Positions 23,031 through 32,964 are shown, counted from the stretch's first letter. The stretch: DNA of 41,976 bases from Clostridia bacterium (GCA_017624285.1 JAGANI010000055.1:1-41976); one strand, 5' to 3'. Made by a program: numbers and translations. The notes: generated by a model not told the origin, from the sequence alone.

Positions 23031-25892
23031 TTATATATCAAAAAGCAAGCTTGAACCAAATTCTTTCATAAGAGCCTCGGCTTCCTTTAACACAGGTGAT
23101 CGATAATTTTTTAATTGTTTGGCAATATCTAATGCTTTTTTATTGTAATAAATAGCTTCCTCATTTTTTCCAAGTTTTTGGTATAGTGTTTTAAGCTTGT
23201 TGAATACGTCGTGTTTTAAATACAAACTTTTTTCTATTTCATCACCCAAAGTTTCAAGCAATTCCAAAGCCTCTTTATATACGGGTTCAGCGGTTTTGTA
23301 ATCATTGATATTACAATAAGCCTCTCCAAGATCTATTTGATTTTCTATAAAGTCAGCGTAAATAAGTTTAATATCGTGTTTATCTAGATCATCGTTATCT
23401 AACGCTTTGATAAGTAATTCACATTGTCTTAGATCTACTGCAATCCGTACGTCGTTATTTTTAACAACTTTATACACGAAAGATGCTTCTTTAAAAAGAG
23501 AAGCCTCCCTATAATTAAGCATTTTGTAGTCTTTTAAGTCTATCGTTGGGTTGTGTATAAATTTTAAGCCATCGTTTATAGCGTTAATCGCTTCGGTGGT
23601 AAGTGATTGATCAATCATTGTGGGATCTATTAAATTAGATGCTTTTAGTTTAGTTACGTAATAATTAACTCTACTATAATAAAAATAAAAAATACGCTCA
23701 ATGTTTAATTTTTTCGATTCGCCTTGGCTAGTATCGGTTAAATCAGTTTGTATTAGAGTTATTATTTCCGCATATAGTTTATTAACTTTTTCAAAATTAT
23801 CTAAAAATTCATAATGATCTTTTAATCCTTGAAGTGTGTTCAATAAACTTTCCTTGCCATTTTGTTTATCTGTTTCGTAAAGTTTATGGGCGCTAATTAA
23901 AGCTTTTTCATAATAATATTCAGCCAGCGTACTATCATTATTTTCAGAATAAGCATCAGCAAGGTCGTTATAAAAGTTTATTACGTTAGATTGATAATTT
24001 TTAGGGTCAATTTTTTCTAAAGCAAGGTATTTATCAAGACCAGTGGTTAATATGCCAAGTTGCTTTTCAACTTTATTATTTGCCTGATACGAACTCGAAA
24101 GCATATAATATACGTAGGGTAGGTGATTTGTCAACAACTCCGTTTTAATGTCTTCATTTATTTTTGATGTTAGCTTAGTATAAATAACGTTTTCTAAAAA
24201 ACAAATAGTTTCTTCTGCGTATTTTTCAGCTTCGTCATTATAACCTAAAGAATTTAGCGACTTAATAAGGTTAATTCTATTATTTGCTATATTTTTAAAA
24301 TGCTCGTAGTTTTCGTTTGCCAGTTCATCGTATAATTCTTGCGCGCGTTTTGTTATCGTGTATGTATATTCAGGATCTTTAACATGCACTAACTCGTAAA
24401 GATTATAATAAACGTCGGCAAGCATTTGTTTGTATTTTGGGTTTTCTAAAATTAAATCCTCGTATATGGTTGCTGATTTTTTTGAGGCTTCAATCAGCTG
24501 CTCTTGCGTAAAGTCAAGTTCGTCTAAATACCAAAAATGGATGGACGGTAAAGTATATAATTTAGCAAGTGGCGCACGTAAGTCTTTGGGGTGATGGATA
24601 AGTCCATCTTCAAAAATATTAAATGCTTGTGTAAAAAGTTTAGTATGGAGGCTTCCATCGTAACAATCGTGAAATTGTAAATAAATACCTAAATACATAA
24701 GCATGTCCATATCTTCTACAATACTTGCATATGCTAAATAATCTTCTAATCGATGGCTGGTATCTATTCTTTTTTGATACTCGTCAATAAGGTCAGTGCC
24801 AAAGTCATAAGCTTTAAAAATATCTAATTCCACCCCATCGCCATACCAGTATACGTTCATAAGTGTTCTTTTTGCTGCTAGTGAACCTCTATCGGAAGCA
24901 GACGTAAGGATGTTAATTGCTTTTTCTTTATCGGATTCAGTATCTATTCCTTTTAAATATGCAAGTCCTATAAGATAGTCGTGTTCAGGGGTGCGTTCTT
25001 GTCTTGGGATATCGCGAAGTGCGTTTTTAATGGCTGTGCAAAAATACTCATGGTCGTCCGATTTATAAATTTGCGTAATGCCTTTAAACTTGTTTTTTAC
25101 GTCTTCTAAATTAGTTTTAACAAGTTCTATTGGTAGTATGATTTTGTTCTCTGCACAAGCTAGGGGATACTCTGTCGTTAAAACGTAATTGTCGTCTTCA
25201 ATTAAATTTGGCGTAATTGCAAGTGCAAACAATGCACTTTTTTTAAGAGCGTCTTCAATTGATTTATTAAAATCTTCACCAGGTAATAAAAACTCGTCAT
25301 ACCAAACTCCAACGTCACGATGAACATCGTCTTGATGTATTATTTTCATTAAAGGTTGAATACAAGCCTTATCTTTTTTGCGATAGCTTATAAATATAAA
25401 CGGATTAAATGCATCGTGTATTTGTTGTAATAGGGTGTTGTTGGTTAGCACGCTTTCTAAAAATTTATCTCTTTTAGTGTCGTATAATGGATCATCTACT
25501 GCAGAAATTAAATGGTAATTTCCACATTTAGCATTAAAAAGTTCTTCTAAGCCTTTTTCCATCATTATAAAAAGTAATGGAATATGGTGTTTTATTGCAA
25601 AAGGAATTTCCTTATCTAATGCACGGTTTTTTTCGGATAATAATCTACTGGTAACTGGTACGATAAATGCATGCATTTTTAAAAGTTGAATTTCATCTTC
25701 TTCAGTAAATACGTCGTTTTCAACGTCATTATAATAGACAACACAATTATCAAATTTGATAATTTTTTCACTTAAATTTTCCAAGTAAAGCGTTATGTCG
25801 TCTATATGTGCTGAAAAATAAATTTTTTGTGCATCTTGTGATGCTATAAAGCCTTTTGATAAAAATGATAATTTAGCCATATCTATATCCAT
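23031..25892 (-). CDS. Tandem TIR-domain protein with Sel1/TPR repeats
   Basis: This 953-residue protein is cytoplasmic, with no signal peptide. Residues about 165-262 form a clear TIR domain: FIFISYRKKD (165-174), WYDEFLLPGEDF (197-208), then TTEYPLA, whose Glu241 sits where TIR NADases carry their catalytic glutamate. Residues about 22-112 look like a second, diverged TIR domain: KIYFSAHIDD, then HAFIVPVTSRLL and DKEIPFA with Glu95. A Sel1-like segment (about 305-370) and many TPR-like helices fill the remainder, with the best TPRs at about 630-690 and 830-945. The protein may be an NAD-cleaving signalling or anti-phage effector with a sensor scaffold, but no partner such as ThsA is adjacent. 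Met5 is an alternative start; neither has a strong ribosome site. It is the only minus-strand gene after 1009. Confidence 0.8.
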   Translation of the reverse strand: MDIDMAKLSFLSKGFIASQDAQKIYFSAHIDDITLYLENLSEKIIKFDNCVVYYNDVENDVFTEEDEIQLLKMHAFIVPVTSRLLSEKNRALDKEIPFAIKHHIPLLFIMMEKGLEELFNAKCGNYHLISAVDDPLYDTKRDKFLESVLTNNTLLQQIHDAFNPFIFISYRKKDKACIQPLMKIIHQDDVHRDVGVWYDEFLLPGEDFNKSIEDALKKSALFALAITPNLIEDDNYVLTTEYPLACAENKIILPIELVKTNLEDVKNKFKGITQIYKSDDHEYFCTAIKNALRDIPRQERTPEHDYLIGLAYLKGIDTESDKEKAINILTSASDRGSLAAKRTLMNVYWYGDGVELDIFKAYDFGTDLIDEYQKRIDTSHRLEDYLAYASIVEDMDMLMYLGIYLQFHDCYDGSLHTKLFTQAFNIFEDGLIHHPKDLRAPLAKLYTLPSIHFWYLDELDFTQEQLIEASKKSATIYEDLILENPKYKQMLADVYYNLYELVHVKDPEYTYTITKRAQELYDELANENYEHFKNIANNRINLIKSLNSLGYNDEAEKYAEETICFLENVIYTKLTSKINEDIKTELLTNHLPYVYYMLSSSYQANNKVEKQLGILTTGLDKYLALEKIDPKNYQSNVINFYNDLADAYSENNDSTLAEYYYEKALISAHKLYETDKQNGKESLLNTLQGLKDHYEFLDNFEKVNKLYAEIITLIQTDLTDTSQGESKKLNIERIFYFYYSRVNYYVTKLKASNLIDPTMIDQSLTTEAINAINDGLKFIHNPTIDLKDYKMLNYREASLFKEASFVYKVVKNNDVRIAVDLRQCELLIKALDNDDLDKHDIKLIYADFIENQIDLGEAYCNINDYKTAEPVYKEALELLETLGDEIEKSLYLKHDVFNKLKTLYQKLGKNEEAIYYNKKALDIAKQLKNYRSPVLKEAEALMKEFGSSLLFDI

Positions 25893-25911
25893 ATCTTTTG
25901 TTGATACTAAA

Positions 25912-25965
25912 ATTTTAACACGAAATACGTCACAAAGTCAATAGCTATAAAAAATCGTATAGCTA
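25912..25965 (-). promoter_or_regulatory. Promoter of the TIR gene and adjoining inverted repeat
   Basis: On the minus strand TTGACT (complement of 25936-25941) and TAAAAT (complement of 25912-25917) are 18 bp apart. An 8-bp inverted repeat, TAGCTATA/TATAGCTA, at 25942-25949 and 25958-25965 abuts the -35 and could be an operator. Confidence 0.5.
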
Positions 25966-26024
25966 CTAGTTTATTTTATGTAAACTGTGGCAAATAACTA
26001 AAATATTTAAATATCGAATATTTA

Positions 26025-26054
26025 TTGAAACAATGTGCTGTAATATGTTATAAT
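26025..26054 (+). promoter_or_regulatory. Promoter of the TIM-barrel gene
   Basis: TTGAAA (26025-26030) and TATAAT (26049-26054) are separated by 18 bp, just upstream of the gene at 26083. Confidence 0.6.
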
Positions 26055-26082
26055 TAAATAATAAGTTAAACGAGGTCGTCGT

Positions 26083-26901
26083 ATGAAAAATTACTCTTTA
26101 AGGCTTGGTAAAAGTCTATCTTGTTATTCAGATGATTTTTTTACTAATTTACAAAAAGCCAAAGATTTAGGTTTTGATACTATAGATTTTGATACTACGC
26201 AGTATTGGTTATATAAAGGCACGGATGAGGATAGGTTAAACCAGTTAAATAAGGCTATCGACGCCGTGTTAAACCTTGGTATGCCCGTCAACGGGGTGCA
26301 TATTCCGTATGGAGTGGATTGGGATTTATCTGAATTAAACCAAACCAAAAATGCTGAAAATTTTAATAACGTTTTATCCGTTATAAACAGTACAAGTCGT
26401 TTATCGCCATACTGCTACGTTTTACACGGCAGTTTCGAGCCGGTTGATACTATCTATAGGGAAGATAAATTAAAGGTTTTAGTTTCAACAGTTAAAAAAC
26501 TTAGCGCATTAACGGATAAAATTATCGCGCTAGAAATTTTACCTAGAACGTGTTTATTAAACACATCTAAAGAGATAGTTAAAGTTGTGGATAAAATATC
26601 AATGTCAAACGTAAAAGTTTGTGTCGACGTAAACCACTTTTTGCAGGAAAAATCCGAGGACGGTGTTTTATATATAGGCAACCGTATCGTTACGACGCAT
26701 ATTTCCGACCACGATTACGAAAATGAAAGACATTGGATGCCAGGTAAGGGCAAAATTGACTGGTTAAAGCTTATCGCTAATTTAGAAAAACTTGGCTATA
26801 ACGGTGTATTTAATTACGAGTTAGAAGTTAGTCTAGAAGAAGTAAAAAATAATTTTATAACGCTATTTAATAACTATAATAAACTAAAATATAGTATATA
26901 A
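26083..26901 (+). CDS. Xylose-isomerase-like TIM-barrel sugar isomerase/epimerase
   Basis: This is a 272-residue protein of the AP-endonuclease-2/xylose-isomerase-like barrel superfamily, a usual length for sugar or sugar-acid isomerases and epimerases. Candidate metal ligands are spaced as in that superfamily: Glu151 (ALEILPR), Asp182 (CVDVNHF), His206 (THISDHD) and Glu246 (NYELEV). VHIPYG (72-77) and HWMPGKGKIDW (217-227) are also typical. No signal peptide is present, so it acts in the cytoplasm. CGAGGTCG precedes the ATG. It lies between the TIR gene and GH43 unit 3, has its own promoter, and plausibly isomerises a sugar released by the locus. The exact substrate is unknown; a myo-inositol- or tagatose-type epimerase role is equally open. 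Confidence 0.8.
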   Translation: MKNYSLRLGKSLSCYSDDFFTNLQKAKDLGFDTIDFDTTQYWLYKGTDEDRLNQLNKAIDAVLNLGMPVNGVHIPYGVDWDLSELNQTKNAENFNNVLSVINSTSRLSPYCYVLHGSFEPVDTIYREDKLKVLVSTVKKLSALTDKIIALEILPRTCLLNTSKEIVKVVDKISMSNVKVCVDVNHFLQEKSEDGVLYIGNRIVTTHISDHDYENERHWMPGKGKIDWLKLIANLEKLGYNGVFNYELEVSLEEVKNNFITLFNNYNKLKYSI

Positions 26902-26955
26902 ACGTTGAATTGTTATATATTTATGACTGGTTTTTACACAAAAATAATCATATCG

Positions 26956-27025
26956 GTCATAATTTGGTGCTAACGCTCAAATAAAATGGTATATATTGAC
27001 AGCAACGCTCATAATATGTTAAATT
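26956..27025 (+). promoter_or_regulatory. Direct-repeat operator and promoter of GH43 copy 3
   Basis: TTGGTGCTAACGCTCA (26964-26979) and TTGACAGCAACGCTCA (26996-27011) are 32 bp apart, the same geometry as at 13097-13144. TTGACA (26996-27001) gives the -35, and TAAATT (27020-27025) is the best -10, with 18 bp spacing. The start codon of GH43 copy 3 is about 100 bp downstream. Confidence 0.7.
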
Positions 27026-27124
27026 TAATATAGTATGAAGTGTCGTTTTTTTATTAATAAAAGTTAATACGCGCTTTATTTATTAAAATTAATGCTTAAT
27101 TGCGTAAAAAAATAGGAGGAAACT

Positions 27125-29413
27125 ATGAAAAGACTTATCACGCTTTTACTTTCTGTGATGATGCTTTTATCATGTATGCTTACAGCGTGCGTACCAAACG
27201 ATAACGCTAATCATGATGACGGCAATACTTCACAAGGCAAGTATGAGGACTTTACTGTAAAAGCATCTGCTTCTGGTGAAAAGGGTGTTTACGTATTTAC
27301 GGAAGGTAAGGAGTATTCTAAACAATTTGTTACCAACGGTTACGACGCTGGTACTATGACGGAAACTAAGCCTATTTACGATAAGGATTTATTCTACAAA
27401 AACCTTACTTGGTTTACTTGTGCAGATCCTTTCGTATTCCGTTGTTCAGACGTTTCAGATACTGAAAATTACGGTAAATTTTTCCTTTTTGGTACTACTG
27501 GCACAGGTATTTTCAACTGCTTTATGAGTACTGACTTGGTTAGTTGGGTAAATTATTCCGGTGCATACATTTGGGATGATCAAGGTTGGCAGGCAAGCGA
27601 TTGTTGGGCTCCTGAAATTACTTGGGACGAGCATGCTAAACCATCTGATTACGGTATCGAAGACGACGGCGTAGGCACGGGCGTATACTTTATGTTTGCA
27701 TCTGCAAGCCCTTGGGATGAAATTGAAAAAGAATCCAACGAAGATTTTGAAATGGTTTTAGACTTGGCAGTTTCCGCATCCCCATACGGTCCTTATACAG
27801 TATGGACTGGTGTTGAAAGAGGCGCAACTATCAATAACGTTAACTACGGTTTGGAAGAAAACTACGCTAAGTATACCAACTATAACGAAGAATACGTAGC
27901 AGGTACGTATTCTGATTATATAGGTCGTAAAGGGAACGAAGTTACCGTAGACGATCCTTGGTTTAACTCTCCCGCAGCGCAAGCATCGCTTCAATATCAA
28001 TGGCAAAATAAAGAACGCGCTGGTGAGATTGATAGCAACACGGGTCTTGTTATCAATCCCTATGCAAGTCAATTTATCGTTGATGAAGGCTATTCTTGGA
28101 TGAGTTCTTTAGACCCCACGCCTTTCTACGATTATAACGATATGATTGAAAAAACCGACGGCGTAAACACTTGGGAAGAACCTAAAAAATATTTATTTTT
28201 CACTCGTGAGCGTCCTACGCATACAGCCGATATGATTTTAGGTACTGATGGAGAACTCGCTTTCCCCGGTACATGTGTATATTGTGTAAGCTTTATTGAT
28301 AACGATTGGTCTCAAATCGACTACAACTCTTTAACTAGAGTAACTAGGGACCGTTTTAATTTTGTTTCACAAGGCTCTGCTGATATTTACAACGCTCAGG
28401 CTGAAGCTTTTGACGCAAGTGAATTTGAAAAAGGTTTTAAAGAAACTACTGATTGGAATTTTAAAACTTCCGATACTGAACTTTACTTAAAACCCGATAG
28501 TTATATTAACGAAGGTTCTCAAGTAGTATACAATAAAGATACTGGTTTATATTATCTTACTTTATCTGTAGGTGTATATTATAACGAAACGTATTCTGTT
28601 TTACAAGCAGTGGCTTATAGTCCGATGGGTCCGTACAGAAAGTTAGATATGGCTGAAGGTGGCGTTACACTTGCTACAGACGGTGGTAAATCGCTTGATA
28701 ACGTTACAGGTCCTGGTCACCATACTATGATTCAAGTTGGTGAAGAACTTTTAATGGTATACCATAAACACCTTGATTTAAACACAAACATCCACGCACG
28801 TGGTCCTGCGGTTGATAGGGTAAAATGGGTAAAAAATAACGACGGTATGACCGTTTTATACGTAAATGGTCCTACAACTTATCTTCAACCTAACATTTAT
28901 GGCACAGGTGCAACCGATTACGATATTATTTCTGACGAAGCAACCATTACCGTAAACGGCACTAACCATAACGACGTTAAATATTTAAACGACGGTATTA
29001 TACCTATGCATCAATCTAGGGTATCACCCTTCGTTCACGAGTTTGAATTTAGTGAAGATAAAGTTATCACAATTAAATTTGACGGTTATCGCCAAATCCC
29101 AGCGCTTATGATTTATAACAGTAGGGAATACGATAACTCTTACTATCAACTTCCGTTAATAGAAATGGAGGTTCTAAAAGACGGTATAGAGTGTACCGTT
29201 CAAATTAAAAACTTAGAATTCGATTGGACTGCAAACGAATTTAAAATCGGTGGCATGCTCCGCCCAGGTAGTTGCGCGGTTGCCGCGTTTAACGAACTCT
29301 CTATTAAAGAAATTCGCATTTCCGTACCTCATATGAACGTTTATGAAGACGGTTACTCAGGTATTACGGCTATTTCCGAGATTTACGTACTCGGTAGACC
29401 TGTAAGCGCATAA
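27125..29413 (+). CDS. GH43-type glycoside hydrolase lipoprotein, copy 3
   Basis: This 762-residue third paralogue has lipobox Cys22 (LTAC). Catalytic positions are kept: Asp101 (CADPF), Asp330 (SLDPTPFYD) and Glu463 (INEGSQ), with GPGHH later. Here the Asp330 motif reads SSLDP in place of the TCIDP or SCIDP of copies 1 and 2. The N-terminal linker before the propeller is longer. The inserted block between the first two catalytic Asp residues (EVTVDDPWFNSPAAQASLQYQWQ and neighbours) is conserved in all three, so it is a subfamily trait rather than a local accident. The C-terminal ~150 residues look discoidin-like. AGGAGG precedes the ATG, and the partner lipoprotein begins 13 bp after the stop. 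Confidence 0.82.
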   Translation: MKRLITLLLSVMMLLSCMLTACVPNDNANHDDGNTSQGKYEDFTVKASASGEKGVYVFTEGKEYSKQFVTNGYDAGTMTETKPIYDKDLFYKNLTWFTCADPFVFRCSDVSDTENYGKFFLFGTTGTGIFNCFMSTDLVSWVNYSGAYIWDDQGWQASDCWAPEITWDEHAKPSDYGIEDDGVGTGVYFMFASASPWDEIEKESNEDFEMVLDLAVSASPYGPYTVWTGVERGATINNVNYGLEENYAKYTNYNEEYVAGTYSDYIGRKGNEVTVDDPWFNSPAAQASLQYQWQNKERAGEIDSNTGLVINPYASQFIVDEGYSWMSSLDPTPFYDYNDMIEKTDGVNTWEEPKKYLFFTRERPTHTADMILGTDGELAFPGTCVYCVSFIDNDWSQIDYNSLTRVTRDRFNFVSQGSADIYNAQAEAFDASEFEKGFKETTDWNFKTSDTELYLKPDSYINEGSQVVYNKDTGLYYLTLSVGVYYNETYSVLQAVAYSPMGPYRKLDMAEGGVTLATDGGKSLDNVTGPGHHTMIQVGEELLMVYHKHLDLNTNIHARGPAVDRVKWVKNNDGMTVLYVNGPTTYLQPNIYGTGATDYDIISDEATITVNGTNHNDVKYLNDGIIPMHQSRVSPFVHEFEFSEDKVITIKFDGYRQIPALMIYNSREYDNSYYQLPLIEMEVLKDGIECTVQIKNLEFDWTANEFKIGGMLRPGSCAVAAFNELSIKEIRISVPHMNVYEDGYSGITAISEIYVLGRPVSA

Positions 29414-29426
29414 GGAGGAAAGTAGT

Positions 29427-32400
29427 ATGAAGTTTAAAAATAAAATTAAAGTATTACTTTTATGTTTAATCCTTGCTGTTTGCTCGTTATCGTTAGTCGC
29501 TTGTAAAAACCGCAACGGTGGTGGTGGCGATGGTGGTGGTAATACCCCTCCTCAACTTCCAACGTTTGAAGACTACGTAGACGACTCTCGTGATGGTAAA
29601 TACGTTACCACTGATGACGTAACAATCGACGGCGTTTTATCTAAAAGTGAATGGGGTTCTCAAAACTTTTTTGTTAAAACGTTAGAAATCGGTGGCGTTG
29701 CCCACGATATAGAGTTTTCTTCTATCTTCACGTCCGACGGTTTAGTAATGGGCGTAAGCGTTTTAGGTACACCCGCTTACTATAATGCTGGTAGAAGTCT
29801 TCGCAACAACTCTGGTATTGAGTTTTATCTTTCTCCTGGTGATTCCACTAACATCAACGGCACACCTACTTGGGAAATGCAATTTTCAGCTGCTGGCATA
29901 TCAGGCTCTAGTAAGCGTAATAAAGCAGGTAAAAATGGTGAGTGGGCTTATAGCTCTTGTAACCAATATATGGTGTTAGAATCCCAAATTGACGGCGAAC
30001 TTAACGACCCCGATAATTTAGGCTACGTGTTAGAGTTTATGATTCCTTGGAGCGCTATAAACTTAAAAGCCCCGCCTAAAAACGTTTGTATTGATATCGC
30101 GGTAATTTACTGCGCATCACAAGTAGGCAGTCGTGAAGCATGGTATTCTACAGCGCAAAACACTCGTCCTGACTATGCTTGGGTAAATCCACAAGGTTGG
30201 CATAAGTTAACTGCTGATGGTTATTACGACGATACTAATTACGGTTTATGGCGTACTTCGATTTTTAACCCATCTATCGTGTTTGAAGAAAACGACGAGT
30301 CTTCTTTCCTTTATAAACACGGTTTTAATGCAGGCGCAAGATATCTTGAATTAAATAAAACTGTAACCGAAAACAACTATCAAGAAGTAACCATCTTTAA
30401 CCCGGCGAAATTCTTGCCGGAAGTAGATTTAAAGATGCAAGGTGACTCTATAGAGTCGTCCTTAAACGGTCTTTTAATAAAGTTACAAGGTGGTGCTAAC
30501 TCAGGCGTACAATGGGCGGCGCATTTTGATAGCGAAAGAACGTCCGGTCCGTTAGGTATTCGTTTACAAGAAGGCAATTGGAACGCTATAATATTTAGCG
30601 AAACTCAACTTGCAAAATATAACGATCCTGATAGGGGTTTACGTATCGGTATGCTCAATATCGGCACTAACGTATACTGCTATTTAGAAAATGACGACGG
30701 CGTTTTAGAGCTTGAACGTCAATATAACTTAACTGGTCGTGATAAGTTCACTAACGATTGTGAAAGGATTATCGGCTTACAGTTAAATACCGGTGGTTAC
30801 TTTAAGGATTATAGATACTATATTGGTGAAGATTTAAATACAATTCCTTACGAAATCAACGGTGGCGAAGCGTTAACTGGTGGTAGCGTTAAGGTAGAAG
30901 GTAACATCGTTGACGGTGCTGCAGTAGAAGTTATCCCAGATGCTGGTTACGATATTAAGTCGTTTATGGTAAACGGCGTATCGGTTGATTCAAACTATTA
31001 CGAAGTAATTGCAAACTCCACGCCTAAACTTAATATCGAAGTTGAGTTTGAGTTATCTTCTGCAACCAAAAATACCATTACCTTAACGGTAAAAGGTGGC
31101 TTAAATTACGAAACACCTTACACTATTTCCGATAGGGTGTCCTTTATAGGTGATAAAAAGGCGTACGGTGTAATCGAAGATGGTCAATTAACCATCGATA
31201 TCGCTGACGGCGACTATACTATGTTAGTAGAAGGCTATGCGCCTAAAGCAGTAACTATTGCCGACGGTCAGTTGGTAGGTGGTAACGAAGTACTTTTAAG
31301 TAAAAACCTTTTTGATATAACTAATACTGATTGGACCGTTACTGAAACTGCTGGCGGTGGTTATACCATCACTTCTGTAAAAGATGACAATGGTCTTAAT
31401 TACGATTTAGATATCGTTGGTTTAGATAATTTAGACGCGTTCTCGTTTGAATTTACTTATAAAGCAACTGCATCTAGCGCAAGTTTATATTATCCTGCTA
31501 TTATTTTCTATACGGAATCTGGCACTTATAGGTCTTTCCAATTCTGTCAATGGCAAGATGATTTAACTTGGAAGCAAGGTATGCCCGCTACTGAAAGAGA
31601 AATTTTAGCAACCATCAAAAACGATATTAATGGTAGCGTAACTTTCGACTTTAAGGTAGTAGTATCTGGTACGCTCGTAAGTTTATTCGTTAAAAATGGC
31701 GATGCTTACACTCCCATACATCAGTTTAGGGACGTTCACTCCAAAATAATCGGCGTATCGCTTAACTATATCCACGATTACGATTCATCCGTAACACCTG
31801 AAGCTTGGTCGTTTGAAGGCTTTAAAGTTACTGATTTAGAAACAAGTATGGTAACCGTTGCCGACGATATCGATAACGCTACGGTTGAAGTTTCAAACAC
31901 TACACCAGTATATGGCGAAGTTGTTAAAATTACCGTAATTACCGACCCCGTTCAGGGTGATGATACCTATCTTGTTAATAAAATTACCGTTAACGGTATA
32001 GAGTGCGACTTTAGTATAGTAAACGGCAACGCTGTTGTAGAATACGTTATATCTTCCTTAAACAGCACTAGTTACGAGGTTGACGCATTAGTATTAAACG
32101 CACAATATAACGACGTAACTATTAGCGTAAAAACTGGATATCCTGGCGTTGCATCTACTATAACTTCTGTAGAAGACGGTAAGGGCGTAATATTTACCGG
32201 TTTAGTTAAAGCTATGGCAATAGTTACCGATGGTAAAATTAGCGTTAATATCCCTGATGGTGAATACGACGTTAAAATCGATGGTTGTTATACTGTTACC
32301 GTAAACGTATTAAACGGTCAGCTTCCTGAAATCGTTTTTGCTAAAAAACTTTTAGACGAAACCGATCTTACTATGCCTGGCGCAGGCGACAAAGCACCGT

Positions 32401-32960
32401 TTACAACTAGTGATTATTCTGCAGATAAGGGCTATTACGTAACTTCTAACGTTAAAAACTCTATTATTGCAATTAAGACCGAAGGTATCGATTTAACTAG
32501 GAGTTTTGCCGTACGTTTACGTATTAGGACGACGGGTATTACTTCTTCAAGTAAAATTTTCCCTGCAATTTGGGCAGGTGGTCAAGACGATGCAGGTTCT
32601 AGCGCTTACTTTAACGGTCAGTTCTGCTTCTGGAACGGTAAATTAACTTGGAAAAACGCAGGCATAAACGTTCAAGACACTTCTATTACTTCATCAGCTG
32701 TTAACGTAGATGAAGAAGTAGTTATCAAATTCGTTAAAGATGGTTCTTCTTACTGGAAGATTATTTTAGTAAGAGAAAACGGATCTGAGTGTGGTGAACT
32801 CACTTACGCAAATACTACCGTTGGTAAAAATAGTATTGCAAATATTACAGAAGCTCATTATATTTCATCCATCTCTCAAGTAAGTTTCTATTATACTTAC
32901 GATGGTTCTTCACCCATAGGTGATTGGGAGTTTAGTAATATTTCAATTTACAACATCTAA
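29427..32960 (+). CDS. Multidomain carbohydrate-binding lipoprotein, copy 3
   Basis: This 1177-residue lipoprotein (Cys26, LVAC) has the same order of domains as copies 1 and 2. A Gly/Pro-rich linker comes first, then a CBM9/DOMON-like domain (VTIDGVLSKSEW to about 285), a jelly roll to about 470, a divergent InlB-type repeat from about 473 (INGGEALTGGSVKVEG), a second jelly roll from about 628, Ig-like segments from about 807, and a third jelly roll from about 974. The Gly-rich linker after the lipidated Cys (NGGGGDGGG) is longer than in copy 1. GGAGG lies upstream. A terminator follows. The role is binding or presenting a polysaccharide for the upstream GH43, by inference from pairing in three independent units. 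Confidence 0.78.
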   Translation: MKFKNKIKVLLLCLILAVCSLSLVACKNRNGGGGDGGGNTPPQLPTFEDYVDDSRDGKYVTTDDVTIDGVLSKSEWGSQNFFVKTLEIGGVAHDIEFSSIFTSDGLVMGVSVLGTPAYYNAGRSLRNNSGIEFYLSPGDSTNINGTPTWEMQFSAAGISGSSKRNKAGKNGEWAYSSCNQYMVLESQIDGELNDPDNLGYVLEFMIPWSAINLKAPPKNVCIDIAVIYCASQVGSREAWYSTAQNTRPDYAWVNPQGWHKLTADGYYDDTNYGLWRTSIFNPSIVFEENDESSFLYKHGFNAGARYLELNKTVTENNYQEVTIFNPAKFLPEVDLKMQGDSIESSLNGLLIKLQGGANSGVQWAAHFDSERTSGPLGIRLQEGNWNAIIFSETQLAKYNDPDRGLRIGMLNIGTNVYCYLENDDGVLELERQYNLTGRDKFTNDCERIIGLQLNTGGYFKDYRYYIGEDLNTIPYEINGGEALTGGSVKVEGNIVDGAAVEVIPDAGYDIKSFMVNGVSVDSNYYEVIANSTPKLNIEVEFELSSATKNTITLTVKGGLNYETPYTISDRVSFIGDKKAYGVIEDGQLTIDIADGDYTMLVEGYAPKAVTIADGQLVGGNEVLLSKNLFDITNTDWTVTETAGGGYTITSVKDDNGLNYDLDIVGLDNLDAFSFEFTYKATASSASLYYPAIIFYTESGTYRSFQFCQWQDDLTWKQGMPATEREILATIKNDINGSVTFDFKVVVSGTLVSLFVKNGDAYTPIHQFRDVHSKIIGVSLNYIHDYDSSVTPEAWSFEGFKVTDLETSMVTVADDIDNATVEVSNTTPVYGEVVKITVITDPVQGDDTYLVNKITVNGIECDFSIVNGNAVVEYVISSLNSTSYEVDALVLNAQYNDVTISVKTGYPGVASTITSVEDGKGVIFTGLVKAMAIVTDGKISVNIPDGEYDVKIDGCYTVTVNVLNGQLPEIVFAKKLLDETDLTMPGAGDKAPFTTSDYSADKGYYVTSNVKNSIIAIKTEGIDLTRSFAVRLRIRTTGITSSSKIFPAIWAGGQDDAGSSAYFNGQFCFWNGKLTWKNAGINVQDTSITSSAVNVDEEVVIKFVKDGSSYWKIILVRENGSECGELTYANTTVGKNSIANITEAHYISSISQVSFYYTYDGSSPIGDWEFSNISIYNI

Positions 32961-32964
32961 ATAA

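Noticed and set aside
23031..25892. Thoeris or other complete known defence system around the TIR gene
   Set aside because: No ThsA, SAVED, STING or other partner is adjacent; the neighbours are carbohydrate genes.
13089..27011. The 56-bp repeats as a CRISPR array or transposon ends
   Set aside because: Only two copies, 13.9 kb apart, in direct orientation at two promoters, with no spacers, no target duplications and no transposase or cas genes.
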